Assembly: GCA_029891345.1 (NCBI GenBank)
Contig: CM056993.1
Span: 227,610,424-227,674,423 of the forward strand
Length of the DNA stretch: 64,000 bases
Reading direction: 5' to 3'
From: Dryococelus australis
Taxonomy: Eukaryota > Arthropoda > Insecta > Phasmatodea > Phasmatidae
Part shown: positions 11,521 to 22,512 of the stretch, in pieces
Numbering within the stretch: the first letter of the stretch is position 1
How the letters are laid out: each line of letters starts with the position of its first letter
Position numbers and translations under genes: made by a program
Notes under the pieces: model-generated
What the model saw: the letters and a program-made list of their open reading frames with translations, nothing else
What the model was told of the DNA's origin: nothing
The model's database searches: none

Positions 11521-13155
11521 AGTGGCAGACATGTGTCGATAATTCATTTCACGGAGGAGACTGTTCTAAAAAGGCACCTACGACGAAGTACACTTAATGA
11601 ATTACGTAAATACAAAATTAATTAACTGTATATTTAATATTCTGACATCACCAGCAAGGAATTCTCGCATATTGATAAATTATGACGGAAGAGAGCAACA
11701 TGGCAACAACTGCTTTTCACCAGGCGGCTGGCGACCATAGACAACAGACTCAATGGAGATTGATGGCAACCTTTCACATAACCGTGACGTTCACATGCTC
11801 TACCATAATATTTCTAAATATTTTTAAACCCTTGTTCTACAACTCGAAAAAATTGCGTATTAGCCTATCAGCGTAATTCAACGATAAATGTTATAATTAT
11901 CATTGATATTCCGCATTATAACTGTTAATTCCGAGTACTATTTTCTTTTACAAACATCGGCAAAAACGCCAACATAATAACACGCATCCTGCAACAACCA
12001 ACAGCTGGTACAGTACTTTGGAAATGGCGGTGTTTACTATTTACATGCTGTGTAGGTTGTTCACACGTCTGTCAAATTTTATTGAAGTTATATGAAACAA
12101 ATTATACCCGTTGTTTCCTGTAGCTGCAATTGCTAATAACTGGAAGGGGGAGAGTTGGAAGAAATGTGGTCATCGTCAACAAACATTTCCTATGAACCTT
12201 CATGTTGTGTGTCACTGCCACTTACCTCTACTCCCCCCCCCCCCCCTCCCCTTTTTCGACCACATTTACTCATCCTATTGGCCACAGGCTACCTGCGGGA
12301 GCCTAATTCAACGGACTGGTCCGTGTTTCTTAGAAGAGAGGCACATATCTTCCATGAATGGAGATTGTGTTTTGTTACTAACACGTGTCACTGCTTTCGC
12401 CATCTCTAGTCGAAAGGCTGAAATAACAGGAGAATGTTCAAGCTTCGTCTCCGATCTCCGTCAACAAAATCTACCTGCCGGCCGCCAGGGAAACCAGTGC
12501 CAGCTTCCATTTACAAGTCTAAAGTTATACTACGCGGAAATTATGAGACGAGGCGAAACGAATTCAAAATTGCAGCGCTCCCCAACCCCCGGAGATCCTA
12601 CGGCGTGCGCGATGTTTCACAGTCCTAACTCAAAGCAACATATTCGTTGACCCTTCGGCAATCGAGTGGTGTAATCGAATTTTGAATGTAGACGATAGAT
12701 TCGGAGCTGCAAAGCCAAACTGTATCCTCCGATTTTGTTATCACCAGATTTTCTGGATTGCCTCTCACTGTGGTTGCATATTTAAAGACGTATTCACTTT
12801 AAAAAGTGTGAAAAACTGCTAACAGACTACACAACTTAGGATAGGCATGCATTTAGGTTCACCCTAGCGACGCACACCTGTCGCTCGAATTGCGTTGCGA
12901 AGTGCTTGAGATTCACGTGTATTCTTTGATAAAACCTAGCAATGTGTTCTCATCATTCATATATTAGAAAATAAAACATACTTCATATTTGGCAATATAA
13001 TTATAACACAGATAAACATCACACACATTAGAAATACTATTACAGATGCATGCAACACAATTAAAAACAAGCTTTTCAATACTGTTGAATTTCAGAATAT
13101 ACCTACTGATCAGAAACATGCGAAACTATTATAGGCTCATGCACTGGGCTTTGCT
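11521..13155. other. No recognisable gene
   Basis: The overlapping plus ORFs at 12111-12650 cover a C-rich homopolymer (12233-12247) and have no motif. No transposon ends identified. Confidence 0.5.
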
Positions 13156-13764
13156 TCACACTTTACACCAATAAAAAGACAGGGTCGCCGCTGCGACCCT
13201 GATGTAGCGCGAAGAGAACACTGAGCGCCATTTCAGAGCCTTGGCGCATAGGAGCGATGGCGCACTTGATTCGGGTGGATTGGTCGCCCTTACGCTTCCT
13301 CGCTTTTCGGCCTCAAACGCGTGAAATACACCCAGGTATCTGGTGTAGCAGGCGAATTTTAAATGGCCTAACCTACGATGCCATAAATCACCGGCACAAG
13401 AAACAACGTACGTTGTGTCAAAACATACAGACTGTGGTGTGTCTAACTGGCATATGACATTTTTTAGTTTTGCTGAGGCAATCAGTTCATTTTTTGAATT
13501 CATTATCTTGCCACCATCTGTCTCTAAAATAGCGGTGTTCCCTTTAATTGTGATTTTATTCATCGAGAGAAGGTTAGCTGCCATGTCCAGCACATGATGT
13601 ACTTCATGGGCTCTAATGAGACTGGTTTTGTTGTTAACCGATAACTCAGTGTCAACATTTCCCACAAATTCTGTTGTGAGGGGCTCGTTGTTTGCCGTAT
13701 AGATTTTTTTAAATTTAGTAAGCAAGATTGTGTTAAGAACTTGTGAAATTGGTACTAAGTTCAT
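13156..13764 (-). pseudogene. Copia-type gag-pol fragment (protease tail and gag-pre-integrase domain)
   Basis: The minus ORF reads from a retropepsin-like C-terminal region (HEVHHVLDMAANLLSMNKIT) into LWHRRLGHLKF, the signature of the gag_pre-integrase zinc-binding domain of Ty1/Copia polyproteins. After that motif (about residue 135) the sequence changes to Arg/Ser-rich, non-Copia sequence, so the element is broken there. No LTRs are visible around it, and integrase and RT are missing. Confidence 0.8.
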
Positions 13765-15880
13765 TCTAATTTTGATTTATGGGAAGTGTGTTGAGTAGGT
13801 AAATTAAAATTAACATATCATTACTTTCTCCTTGTATAAAAACAAAATGGTTTGTAATCGTCCCTGCTGTTTATGCGCTATGGATGAGAAGTAAAATAAA
13901 AACTTTTTAATATACGTTTGCTCATTTTTGACTGTATAAACACAAAACTATAATCAAATTTATAACAGTTTAACGTTTTTTTAAGACAGTAGCCTCTGAT
14001 TAATAAAGCTTTTAATGACTTAATTTAGAAACTGCTTGGACAAACGACAACAAACTTACATATCAATTTCATTATTTAAATAATAATTCGTGAACTATGC
14101 AAACGATTCCCACTGAAATTCTCTTCTTCCCATTTTACTATTTTTGGTGTTCTATGCCACACATGGTATATATTTGTTACCATGGAAATGGAACTTATAG
14201 TTCGGGGTCAATATTGTAGGCCCTATAATTCCCCGAGTTTCTAGACAAGTAGACTGCACTCGTGGAAGTATTGAACACGTTTACTCAAGTAACATCAGCC
14301 TGTGATACGCCATTAGTATTTTGCGGGCTAAATAGAGCTTGGTAAGAAACCAAACAGAGAAATTGCAGTTAAATTATTTCTTATAAAGGTAATACTTGGC
14401 AGAGAAGCTGCTTATGGGCAAACTTCTTACACAGACCATGGTATAATTTAAATGCTTAGTGCTGAAATAAAAGCTCTTGAACAATAATGTAGCGCAAAAT
14501 CAAAGGAAGACTGGATACTTAAAGTCCGTCTATTTGGCGGATTTATTTTCAGACGTCTATATAAACCTAGGTAACTAAGAGGTGCATTCGTGATTTAAAA
14601 ACCACATTTCAGGTTCGCAGAAATTTTATTTTTGGGAATTAAATAATTCATATTCTTTCGTTCAACCTTTTTTTCCAACGTCGTTCCTCTTCCATAAACG
14701 AGTTCTCTGATACCACGTCAACTGCTATGATCATGTCATTAACTCCATTAAATGCTAAATACAATAGATTTTAACACAACTAATTTTTCACCACTTTTAT
14801 TTATAACAATGATATCGCATTCGGAGCCATTTTGGAAAATATTTGTTATCATAATAATGCTATGGATTATTAAAGCATAGGTTAAAATAAAATTGAACTA
14901 GAAATAATTGACGAAAATACGACGATATTTTTAATGTATAAAGATTAAGTATTCATATGAAAAAAACAAAATATAAAGGCGAGTTGGACCTGGACATATT
15001 GTATACTATATTCAAGGTCTGGCTCTCATCTCTCTCGTATACGAGTTAAGAGATATAAGTTTAAAATTTCAAATTTCTGTCACGTAACGAAGTATTTTTA
15101 GTTGTTTTATGTTGATCATTATTGTGGTTTATAACTTATGTTAATTAAAAAATTTACTTCTGGAATTTGTTTTTCCAAAAAACAATATAACCCAAGACAC
15201 AACATAGTGCTATCGAATGTTGCAAAAACTTGTAGGCCCATACAGAAAGCATAAGATTGATAATTGTGCTTAGTATATAAAATATCTAAATTGATTTTTA
15301 ATTTTAAAAATAGTAGAGTAAACGTCGTCGTACGTAGTGTGTGAATACCTCGTTTTCCAAACACAAGCAATGTCATTACTCCCATCATTTTCCATACATT
15401 GATAGTAAATGTTACTCATAAACTGAAATAAGCGGATTCTTCGGAAAAAAAAAACAAGTTTTTGAATTTTTACATGCACTAGAAAGGGCATACAAATAAG
15501 ATGTAAGTACCCATGTCAACTGCAGGCGGCCTGCCAGTTGCGAGTTGTTCTGGCTTCTATTTAAAATCTTCTTTTAGCACTTTAGATAGCGTGTGAATAT
15601 GGACTGATGCATTCTTTCTTCTCTTCTGGTATAGGAACTTGTGTTATGGGTGTAACAGAATATAACAGAAATGAGTCATCTTATAGGGCTGGCTTAAGGG
15701 CCAGTCTCCTCTCATCCATACCTTACTCTACCTGAGGCTGAAACCACATGCAGATTTTCATGTACCTTGAGGTCGCGGTGGTGGTTACACTACTCACCTC
15801 CCACCTAGACGTTAAGAACCGCCCAAATCTCTCCTCTCCAATCCACACTTCATGTCCTTTAGTGGAGGAAACACAAGAGA
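13765..15880. other. No recognisable gene; integration target of the provirus at its right edge
   Basis: AT-rich, with short ORFs only. A GC-richer segment at about 15690-15860 has the look of an old SINE 3' part but carries no clear pol III boxes. The provirus entered immediately to its right. Confidence 0.4.
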
Positions 15881-15886
15881 TTCGGG
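15881..15886. repeat. Left target-site duplication TTCGGG of the provirus
   Basis: Identical to 26139-26144. Six bases is the duplication length typical of Maverick/Polinton integration. Confidence 0.9.
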
Positions 15887-16280
15887 AGTAGATACATAAT
15901 GAGAGAGCTGGATTACGTCACATTTTCATCAAAAACCAAGCGATTTAAGCTCAAAATCAAGAAATTTTATCGTTTTCAAGCAACATTTTCATGTTTCTAG
16001 AAACTCTAATTTTCTATTCAAAAACAAAGAAAATTTAGGCCAAAATCATGTAACTTTAAGCTAAAAATCAAGCAAATTTTAAATTTTTTATAAACGGACG
16101 TACAAGATTTGCGTTAATTAAAAAACATCAAATTTTAAGTTAAAATAGGTAAATTTCTCTATTTAAAGCAACTGTTTCATGTTTTACAGTAATGCTAATT
16201 TTGCAAGCGAGTAATCTAAAATCAATCAAATTTATGGTAAAAATAAAATGAAATTTTAAAAAGATTCAATTAAATAGATT
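15887..16280 (+). repeat. Left terminal inverted repeat of the provirus
   Basis: Aligns along its length with the reverse complement of 25735-26138. Shared blocks include GAGAGAGCT, TTTTCATCAAAAA, ATCGTTTTCAAGCAAC, CCAAAATCATGTAA and TTTAAAGC-ACT--TTCATGTTTT. Substitutions and small indels are frequent (I estimate a quarter of positions differ), which marks an old insertion. Confidence 0.9.
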
Positions 16281-16287
16281 TTATATA

Positions 16288-16774
16288 TTTTATTCAACAA
16301 AAGTAAAACACCAATAAGACTTTTTAAAGTCTAAAACTGAAGAAAAATCTGAAGCATAACCATTACTGATTCCATAATACCAACCATCACAACAATCCAA
16401 ATCATAAACGTCTTCTTTAAAATTTGGATATTTATTTGATCTTAAATCATTTTTATTGATATTTAAACAATTTTTAAATGAACGATGTCCAATTCTTTAT
16501 CAATGGAAGTTGCTGTTTTTATAATTTCGAATCCTATATCACAAAGTTCGAAAAGTTCTATAATTTGATCCATTAATAATATTTGAAATTTTATGTATGT
16601 TTCATAAAAAGTGTTTCCATGAGAAATTTTTAATTAGAATTATGAAAATAATTCATTTTGATCAATTAATTCTACTACATTTCTAAAAATTCGTAAAACT
16701 TTTAAAAGTAACCACCTTACTATAAGTCTAAAGAGTTGTTTTAAAATATCGAACCAATTCGTTGTTTCTTCCAT
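16288..16774 (-). pseudogene. Provirus small structural-block protein, minus strand
   Basis: Starts at ATG 16774 with MEETTNWFDILKQL, then a hydrophobic/basic helix (LIVRWLLLKVL), and after stops and frameshifts ends CCDGWYYGISNG ... KKSYWCF followed by TAA near 16288. It sits immediately downstream of the larger minus-strand structural gene, about 20 bp after its stop, and before the left terminal repeat. Product unknown; I assign it to the element by position and by its adenine-rich codon use. About 160 codons if intact. Confidence 0.5.
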
Positions 16775-16795
16775 TTAATTTTTTTTTCTCACTTT

Positions 16796-18030
16796 CTAAT
16801 AATCATAAGTTAAATTTATTTGATTAATTAGAACATCAGCCGTATCAAAATCAACACAAATTTTTATATTTGTTTTTTTTTTCTTTAATTACTGTTGTTT
16901 TTCTATATAAACGATCAATAATATTTGATGGGCTTCGCCAAAAAAAAAAATAGTAATTGATGTTGCCTTCGAAGTTTACAGTTGGTTTATAATACAGTTC
17001 ATTATTTGTACATATAGTCTCTAGTTTTGTTTTTGAAATTCTACAATCACTATAAGCAAGGAACATTTTATCATAAAGATCATTTTCAATATCTAGATTC
17101 CAATTTTCTTTTGGAAAAATTTAGTTTCTACCATTTTTAACATAAATATTTTTCATATTTCAATGGTCAAACGTAGACGCGAGAAACATACTGTTCAGCA
17201 CAATTTTTTCTATTAGTTTGAAACCCAACAATTCCAAAAATTGAGCACGTCAAATTGTTAATTATGAAACTGATCTGTTATATCAAAGTTAAAAAAAAAA
17301 AGTGGTTCCAGCAGGGAATTATTTTTCTAAATATTGCCAACTATCAAATCTAATAGTTATATTAGGATGTTTGTAGATTTTTTCTTTAATTGCAATTGCT
17401 GTGTTATATTCGTATTCAACAATAGGCCACATAATTTCTCATTATTGAATGACAGTTTTGCCTGGATCAGCATAGCTTCTTTGAACCACACCATCTGCAT
17501 ATTTTGTTTCATAAACAAATAAACAGTTGTTATCAGATTAATTTAAAAAAAAAAAGTACTTTCTTAACCACATTTCCTATAGATTTCATTGTTGTTGTGA
17601 ATAAAATCAAACAAATATCTCAGTGGATACGTTATTTCATCTATGAACAGATTTTACTCAATATTTATTATCAACACCAGAAAATTCTAAATAATTCTGT
17701 TCACTTGGTGATCTTAATAAAACATTACTTATTGTTGATATTATACCTGGATTATCAACAGCTTCAATAATGTTTCCATGTTTTGAAATTTCTACGCTAT
17801 AAAACTGAAAAGGAAACATGTTCGAACAAACATTAACATTATATAATTTTTCATATTTTGCCTCATTTCCTTCATCACTCGGAAAAGAAAAGCCATTTCC
17901 TATAGGAATATCAAAATCAATTCTATTATTGTAATCATTTAAATTCCCCTGGTTTGAACAGTTGGGGGAAAAGTATGCCTCTAAAAGCACTCAATACTTT
18001 TATAACTTATTTAAGAGAAAAATATTATAC
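16796..18030 (-). pseudogene. Provirus structural (candidate capsid) protein, minus strand
   Basis: A ~400-codon degenerate reading frame. Pieces in order: AFRGILFPQLFKPGEF near 18000; RIDFDIPIGNGFSFPSDEGN, CSNMFPFQFYSVEISKHGN and SPSEQNYLEFSG in the open segment 17658-17990; KYADGVVQRSYADPGK and IKEKIYKHPNITI near 17400; VGFQTNRKNCAEQ near 17220; DCRISKTKLETI in 16851-17066; stop near 16796. The Phe/Pro-rich, beta-sheet-like composition, length and place in the element suggest a virion structural protein, but I see no catalytic motif and cannot say which capsid component it is. At least five stops or frameshifts. Its start faces the plus-strand gene at 18035. Confidence 0.6.
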
Positions 18031-18034
18031 ATAA

Positions 18035-18927
18035 ATGAAAGATTCGAAGGACGTTTCTCGAGTCAAATCACTCATTGATAGGTACAGAAATTATAAAAGT
18101 AATCATGAGGTAGAATATGAATAAATGAGAAGAAAGATCTACCTTTAATTGAAGAATTACGATATATTGGTAAAAAAGTAGAACAAGTATGTGAAGAAAA
18201 TAAAAATTTAATTACAACACTAGTTCCTGTTGCGGTAAAAATTTAGATTATCCACCAACACTAGAAGAAACATAATTTGAAAGAGAACAATTCCCAAAAC
18301 CTCCTAATTTTGAAGAGTGAATGGGCATTGTACCATTGAAAAATTTGACGCAGCGTGCATCTGATTCTACTATAAATCTCGGAAAATAATTTTTGAAAAA
18401 TTTGCTTTTAAAACACTATATGATTTACGAGGAGATAATCGTAAATTATACATTGGAGATACAGAAGTAAAGATAAAAATTATAAACTATTTGTTAATGA
18501 TAAAGAATACAGATTACCTGAAGGGCTTTCTAATTTGTTAACAAAACAAAAAGAACCAGATCTTATGCACAAATACACTGAGGATGACTATGAAAATTAT
18601 GACAATATTGTCATAGACACAAATATAATTCAACCATTATATTATTCAATTTATGAAAAACATATAAAACCGCAATCTAAATCAGTGCCAAACACACCCC
18701 AAATAATGATTTCTCCAAGAACTCCTAGATCTGGAGAAGGTATAAGAAAATATAACAATTTGCCAAAAGAATATTTTTGGATGGGTGATGTTAGGGGATT
18801 GGTCGACAGACTGTTATTAGTTATACATGGCGAAAAAAATGCTGGAAATAACAACAGTCACAATGAAAAAGTAAGTGTAAGGAATATGTTAAAACATAGA
18901 TTTTCTGATTTTTTATTTTTTTTATAG
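18035..18927 (+). pseudogene. Provirus plus-strand structural-block protein
   Basis: Begins MKDSKDVSRVKSLIDRY at 18035 and is interrupted near 18120 and 18240. A helical segment follows (IEELRYIGKKVEQVCEE near 18150). FAFKTLYDLRGDNRKLYIGD then RLPEGLSNLLTKQKEPDL cross a frameshift near 18480. The last, open part (18535-18927) has YTEDDYENYDNIVIDTN, a Pro/Ser-rich linker (SVPNTPQIMISPRTPRSGEG) and a terminal helix (RGLVDRLLLVIHGEKNAGNN). About 300 codons if intact. This is the first gene of the plus block that carries PLA2 and pX. No enzymatic motif is visible; a virion or assembly role is inference. Confidence 0.55.
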
Positions 18928-19351
18928 TTCCAAAGAAATTCCGTATCTTATAAGAGTTTTAAACGTAATTCCACATTCATTTTGGAATTCTGAACATCAT
19001 GGTAAAGGTATTATAAATTGGGCATTAAATAATTTAAATTTACCCGAAATGCATTTGCCTGGTTATAATTATTGTTGTCCATTTACAAATTTAAACGACA
19101 GAGTAGAAAGAAGTAACAATGGAATAAATAAACTAGATGACGCCTGTAAATATCACGACATTTCTTATAAAGATCATAAAGATTTAGAATCTAGACACGA
19201 AGCTGATAAAATTTTACAAAAAGAACCAAAAGAAATTATGTTAGATAAAAATACACCAATTGATGAAAAAATTGCTTCTGCTGCTGTCGCTTCAACAATG
19301 ATTACAAAAACAAAATTAGGATGGGTAATTAAAATGTTTAATCAATTATAA
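18918..19351 (+). pseudogene. Provirus phospholipase A2 (parvovirus-type PLA2 domain)
   Basis: The frame is open from about 18918 through 19351 with the first ATG only at 19049, in the middle of the domain, so the true start is upstream or lost. Order: FWNSEHHGKGIINWAL, then the calcium-loop region LPGYNYCCPFTNLND, then the catalytic helix LDDACKYHDISYKDHKDLES with the His-Asp pair, then EADKIL. This is the short secreted-type PLA2 fold used by parvovirus VP1 and by adintoviruses to breach membranes during entry. The loop Gly of the usual YCGP pattern is Cys here (YCCP), which should weaken calcium binding. It overlaps the end of the preceding gene. Confidence 0.8.
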
Positions 19352-19371
19352 ATAGTTTTTACTTATAAATG

Positions 19372-19682
19372 AAGATAAAAGCTTAACTCTAGATATACCC
19401 ATTTATCAATTAAGAGATTTGGGTATTGATAGATTCCTAACAAAATACGAACTTGAGAGAGAAAATAGAAAATTGAAAGAAGGAAAAGTTTTCTCATTAA
19501 CTATGGCAATACCAACACTTAAAAAAATATTAAAAGAAAAAACAGGAAATGGTTTACATCATGGAGGTTTTTTACCAATTTTGTTTCCCACTTTAGGTGC
19601 ACTTGGTGCTTTAGCAGGAGGAGCTACTGCAATTTACAATTCTGTTGAACAACCTTTAAAAAAAAAAAAAAAAGTGTTATAA
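19372..19682 (+). pseudogene. Provirus pX-like (adenovirus minor core-like) protein
   Basis: The frame runs from about 19377 (DKSLTLDIPIYQLRDLGID) through 19682, with the internal ATG at 19419. Features: a helical N-terminus, SLTMAIPTLKKILKEK, a Gly/His hinge, a small-residue hydrophobic segment (GGFLPILFPTLGALGALAGG) and a Lys-rich end next to an A-run. That hydrophobic Gly/Ala segment with basic flanks is the hallmark of the pX-like proteins of adintoviruses, related to adenovirus pX/pVI-class cores. The C-terminus may be cut short by slippage in the 15-base A-run. Confidence 0.65.
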
Positions 19683-19706
19683 GACTAACAGTGACATAAT
19701 TTAGCA

Positions 19707-20110
19707 ATGGAAAATAAAGCAGGAAGTGGTTTATTTGCAAAAAAAAAAAAAAAAGAGGACGACCAAAAAAATAGAACATATCCCCATTATCTAATATCGA
19801 TATTGAAAAATATGTAAAAATATGAAATAAATTTTTTTTTAGAAATGTTTATAAGATTGACGAATTGCCAATTAGAATGCACAAAACTTAATGTGCTGCG
19901 GTCATTTGGAGTCAAATTCCTACTAATTTAATTAACAACTTAAAAAATAGAAATTTTTATTACAATGATGATCGAGTTCAGAATTTTAATTCAGTTATAT
20001 GTGGACATCTATGATTAATTGTATTATATCTGTTTTCAAAAGGTTTTAATTTTAATGATATAATTTCTTTGTTATTAAATGACGGACATATTTGGAAAAC
20101 CATTAAATGA
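19707..20110 (+). pseudogene. Provirus adenain-like cysteine protease
   Basis: Starts MENKAGSGLFAK before an A-run, then a basic patch. Pieces: LSNIDIEKYVK (19786 on), FFRNVYKIDELPIRMHKT near 19840, NNLKNRNFYYNDDRVQNF near 19950, and NSVICGHL near 19990 followed after a stop by LIVLYLFSKGFNFNDIISLL. The 'NS-x-x-CGH' block is the region of the catalytic Cys in adenovirus-type (C5) proteases, and the 'F-R-x-V-x-x-x-D-x-LP' block matches their N-terminal half. The catalytic His region is not clearly preserved. At least four stops or frameshifts. Processing of virion proteins is the known family role. Confidence 0.6.
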
Positions 20111-20213
20111 TCTTTAGTTTAAAACCCTTGACACTAACGTTAATGAATTTAAAAGATGTGTAGATTCAAAATACATTATTGTTATGTCTGCTTTACGAGA
20201 TAAACTAAGTTAA
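20079..20213 (+). pseudogene. Provirus small ORF overlapping the protease 3' end
   Basis: ATG 20079 lies within the last codons of the protease frame. Reads MTDIFGKPLNDL, one stop, then NEFKRCVDSKYIIVMSALRD and TAA at 20213. About 44 codons with a single interruption, so it is better preserved than its neighbour. Function unknown. Confidence 0.45.
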
Positions 20214-20270
20214 GGGTTTTTTATGTATACATCCGATTATGTATACCATAAAAATTAAAGAATTAACAAT

Positions 20271-20651
20271 ATGGCTGATCCTATAGATGATAAAGATGCA
20301 ATCAGTTAAATAATTTTTGATATAGAAATAGCTGATAAATTACAAAATCCAAACCAGTCAGTTTTGAAGTATTGTGATACACTTGTTAACTTTAAAGTTG
20401 AAAAAAGCAAAGACGTTTCTGATAATGAAATATCTGATAAATTACAAGATTTAAACCATTCAGTTTTTAATTATTCCGATTCACTTGTTAACTCAAAATT
20501 TGAAAAATGTATGGAAGAAAAGTTTCATATATTTTATTTACCTGGAAAGTGGGAGAAAAAAAAAAAGATATATATATATTTCACCTCGATAATAATCAAA
20601 TTTTCTTTACTTTTAGATGGATTGTACTGTTCATATAATAATTACTGTTAA
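20271..20651 (+). pseudogene. Provirus ORF with a ~35-residue internal repeat
   Basis: ATG 20271 (MADPIDDKDAIS), one stop at codon 13, then open to 20651. Two related ~35-residue units follow each other: one around ADKLQNPNQSVLKYCDTLVN and one around SDKLQDLNHSVFNYSDSLVN. Then EEKFHIFYLPGKWEK and a hydrophobic tail. No known domain. The tail after the A-run (20557 on) may be out of the original frame. Confidence 0.45.
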
Positions 20652-20793
20652 TCTAAATTTACCTGATGATACTTTGACTGTTATTTATGATTTTAAAAAA
20701 TGAATTTTAGTAAGCCTTTTTGATGTTAACGTAAGTGATATTTTATCTTTTGATATCGGAAAAAATAAAATAGTTTGTTATGATATAAATTGA
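20613..20793 (+). pseudogene. Provirus small ORF before the LINE insertion
   Basis: Reads MDCTVHIIITVNLNLPDD ... YDFKK, stop, then ILVSLFDVNVSDILSFDIGK ... CYDIN and a second stop near 20793. About 60 codons with one interruption. Beta-strand-like composition; function unknown. It is the last plus-strand viral reading before the LINE. Confidence 0.35.
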
Positions 20794-20913
20794 TTACCAC
20801 AATTGGAATATTCGTGAAGTATAAATATTAAAAACTTGTTTACTATTAATTGAAGAATACTTTGTACTTGAAGTGTAAGGAAGTTACTAAAAATAACAAT
20901 TTTAAAATATAAT

Positions 20914-22250
20914 ATGGACGAACTGCGCCACTGCCGGTCCTAAGCCCGGGGCCTCATCTTGCAAGTGATGTGGAAGGAGGAGGGGAGGAGTAACGCCTCG
21001 TGAAAAAAACCTGGATTCATCTGGCTCCGGATGGAAGCACCCTGTAAGGGCCCCTGCCCAGGGTTACAGGTGAAACCCAGCCAGCGGTCTCAAAGGCGGA
21101 AGAGGAATGTCGTATTCCCAACGGTGGAGAGAGCGGAAGAGCCTAGTGGAGTAAACCACAAATAAAAATCAAAATTTCGGACTAACAATCCGATCATATC
21201 TTGGAATTTATTTCCTAACCTGTAAAATGTACAATTTCAATTGCAGAATGGAAAGTTCGCTGACTGGGGAGAAAGAACAAAGGTTTTGAAATAAACTGTC
21301 AAGTATTTGCAGACGATTTTGCTATACTTTCTGAAAACTTGACAAACGCAACAATACAAGGCAATCTCCTAGAAGAGATAGCAACAAAACAGGTTTAAGA
21401 ATTTCTGTAGAAAAAACCAAATTAATGATAAATATAAAAAATGCTCCAGAAATCGTAGCGACAGATATTGGTAAAAGAAAGAGGGTAAATAAGTTCAAAT
21501 ATTTGGGGGAAATAATTCAGGAAAATGGTTTGGAAAAATTCGCTGTAGAAGAAAGAATATGCTAGATGGAAAGAGCATATGGCATAACCAGGAATATCTA
21601 CAACACAAAGTGTTTATCTAGAAATATTAAAATACAGCACTACATCACAGTAGTCAAACCATTATGTCTTTACGCAAGTGAATGTCTAGTACTGAATTAA
21701 AAGTTGCATAAATTAGAAGTACTACAAAGAAGAATTATACGTAAAATGCTTGTACACAAAAACAACAGAATACTGGAAATTAAGAAATAATGATGAACTA
21801 TATCGCAATATAGAAAACATAACAGAAACTATACGGAAGAGGCGATTGCTATTTTTCGGACATTTATATAGAATGGATGGCAACAGGTTAACAAAACGGA
21901 TCTTCAAATATGTTTGGAACAAGAAATCAACAACAACATGGATTCAGGAAGTTAAGAAAGATTTGGAAAGAAACAATATAAGTGAAGAAGAAGCAACAGA
22001 GAGATAAATTTTTAAGGAAAATGTGTTTAAAATAAAAGAATTCCGATGCAGGAAGGAAAAGAAAACAGGCTCGAAATGGTCCGAGGAGATGAAAAAGATA
22101 CATATTGAGAAGACGGAGGAGTAATGGAGGAAGAAGAAGGAACAACAAAGGACGAAGTATTAAAAGTGGCTCGTGGTCCGCAGAAGACCCTAACAAAAAA
22201 AGAAACAAACAAACAAAAATGACGATTAGCTCAGAAAAGTAAATGTTCAA
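20914..22250 (+). mobile_element. LINE inserted in the provirus (5' end and 3' end, middle deleted)
   Basis: Composition jumps at 20914 to a GC-rich block (20914-21160) that looks like a retrotransposon 5' UTR. It is followed directly by the second half of an RT: FADDFAIL (catalytic motif) at about 21305, TGLRISVEKTKLMINIKN, KFKYLGEIIQENG, then after stops RAYGITRNIYNTKCLS, LEVLQRRIIRKML and, in 21750-22007, RKRRLLFFGHLYRMDGNRLT. It ends in an A-rich stretch (22194-22219). A full element would be several kb, so ORF1, the endonuclease and most of the RT are missing. Viral integrase sequence resumes near 22290. Confidence 0.7.
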
Positions 22251-22289
22251 TAAGTAATTCTAATAAATCAAATTTTTAAAGAAATTTGC

Positions 22290-22512
22290 CCATTGTAAGA
22301 GAAGGCATAATAAATGAATTATATAAACCAGCAAGAAGAAATTTTCGCAGAAGAAATGTAATAACTATGGAATTTATGATTTATGGCAAATTGATCTTGT
22401 GGAAATGGACACTGGTAATTTAAAAGGCATATCACATATAAATAATGGATATAAATAGATTATGACAATTATCGATTTTTTTCTTCAAAATATGCATTTG
22501 CAATGCAGTTAT
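22290..22512 (+). pseudogene. Provirus retrovirus-like integrase, internal fragment
   Basis: Reads ELYKPARRNFRRRNVI, shifts frame, then YGIYDLWQIDLVEMD (first catalytic Asp of the DDE core) and, after a stop, IMTIIDFF followed by a one-base shift to SSKYAFAMQ (second Asp region). This is the Maverick/adintovirus integrase, which inserts the element and makes the 6-bp duplication. The third catalytic residue and the C-terminal domain are absent because the sequence runs straight into the polymerase fragment on the other strand. Confidence 0.75.

Noticed and set aside
12111..12650. 179-codon plus ORF
   Set aside because: It crosses a C homopolymer, has no motif, and competes with two overlapping ORFs in another frame.
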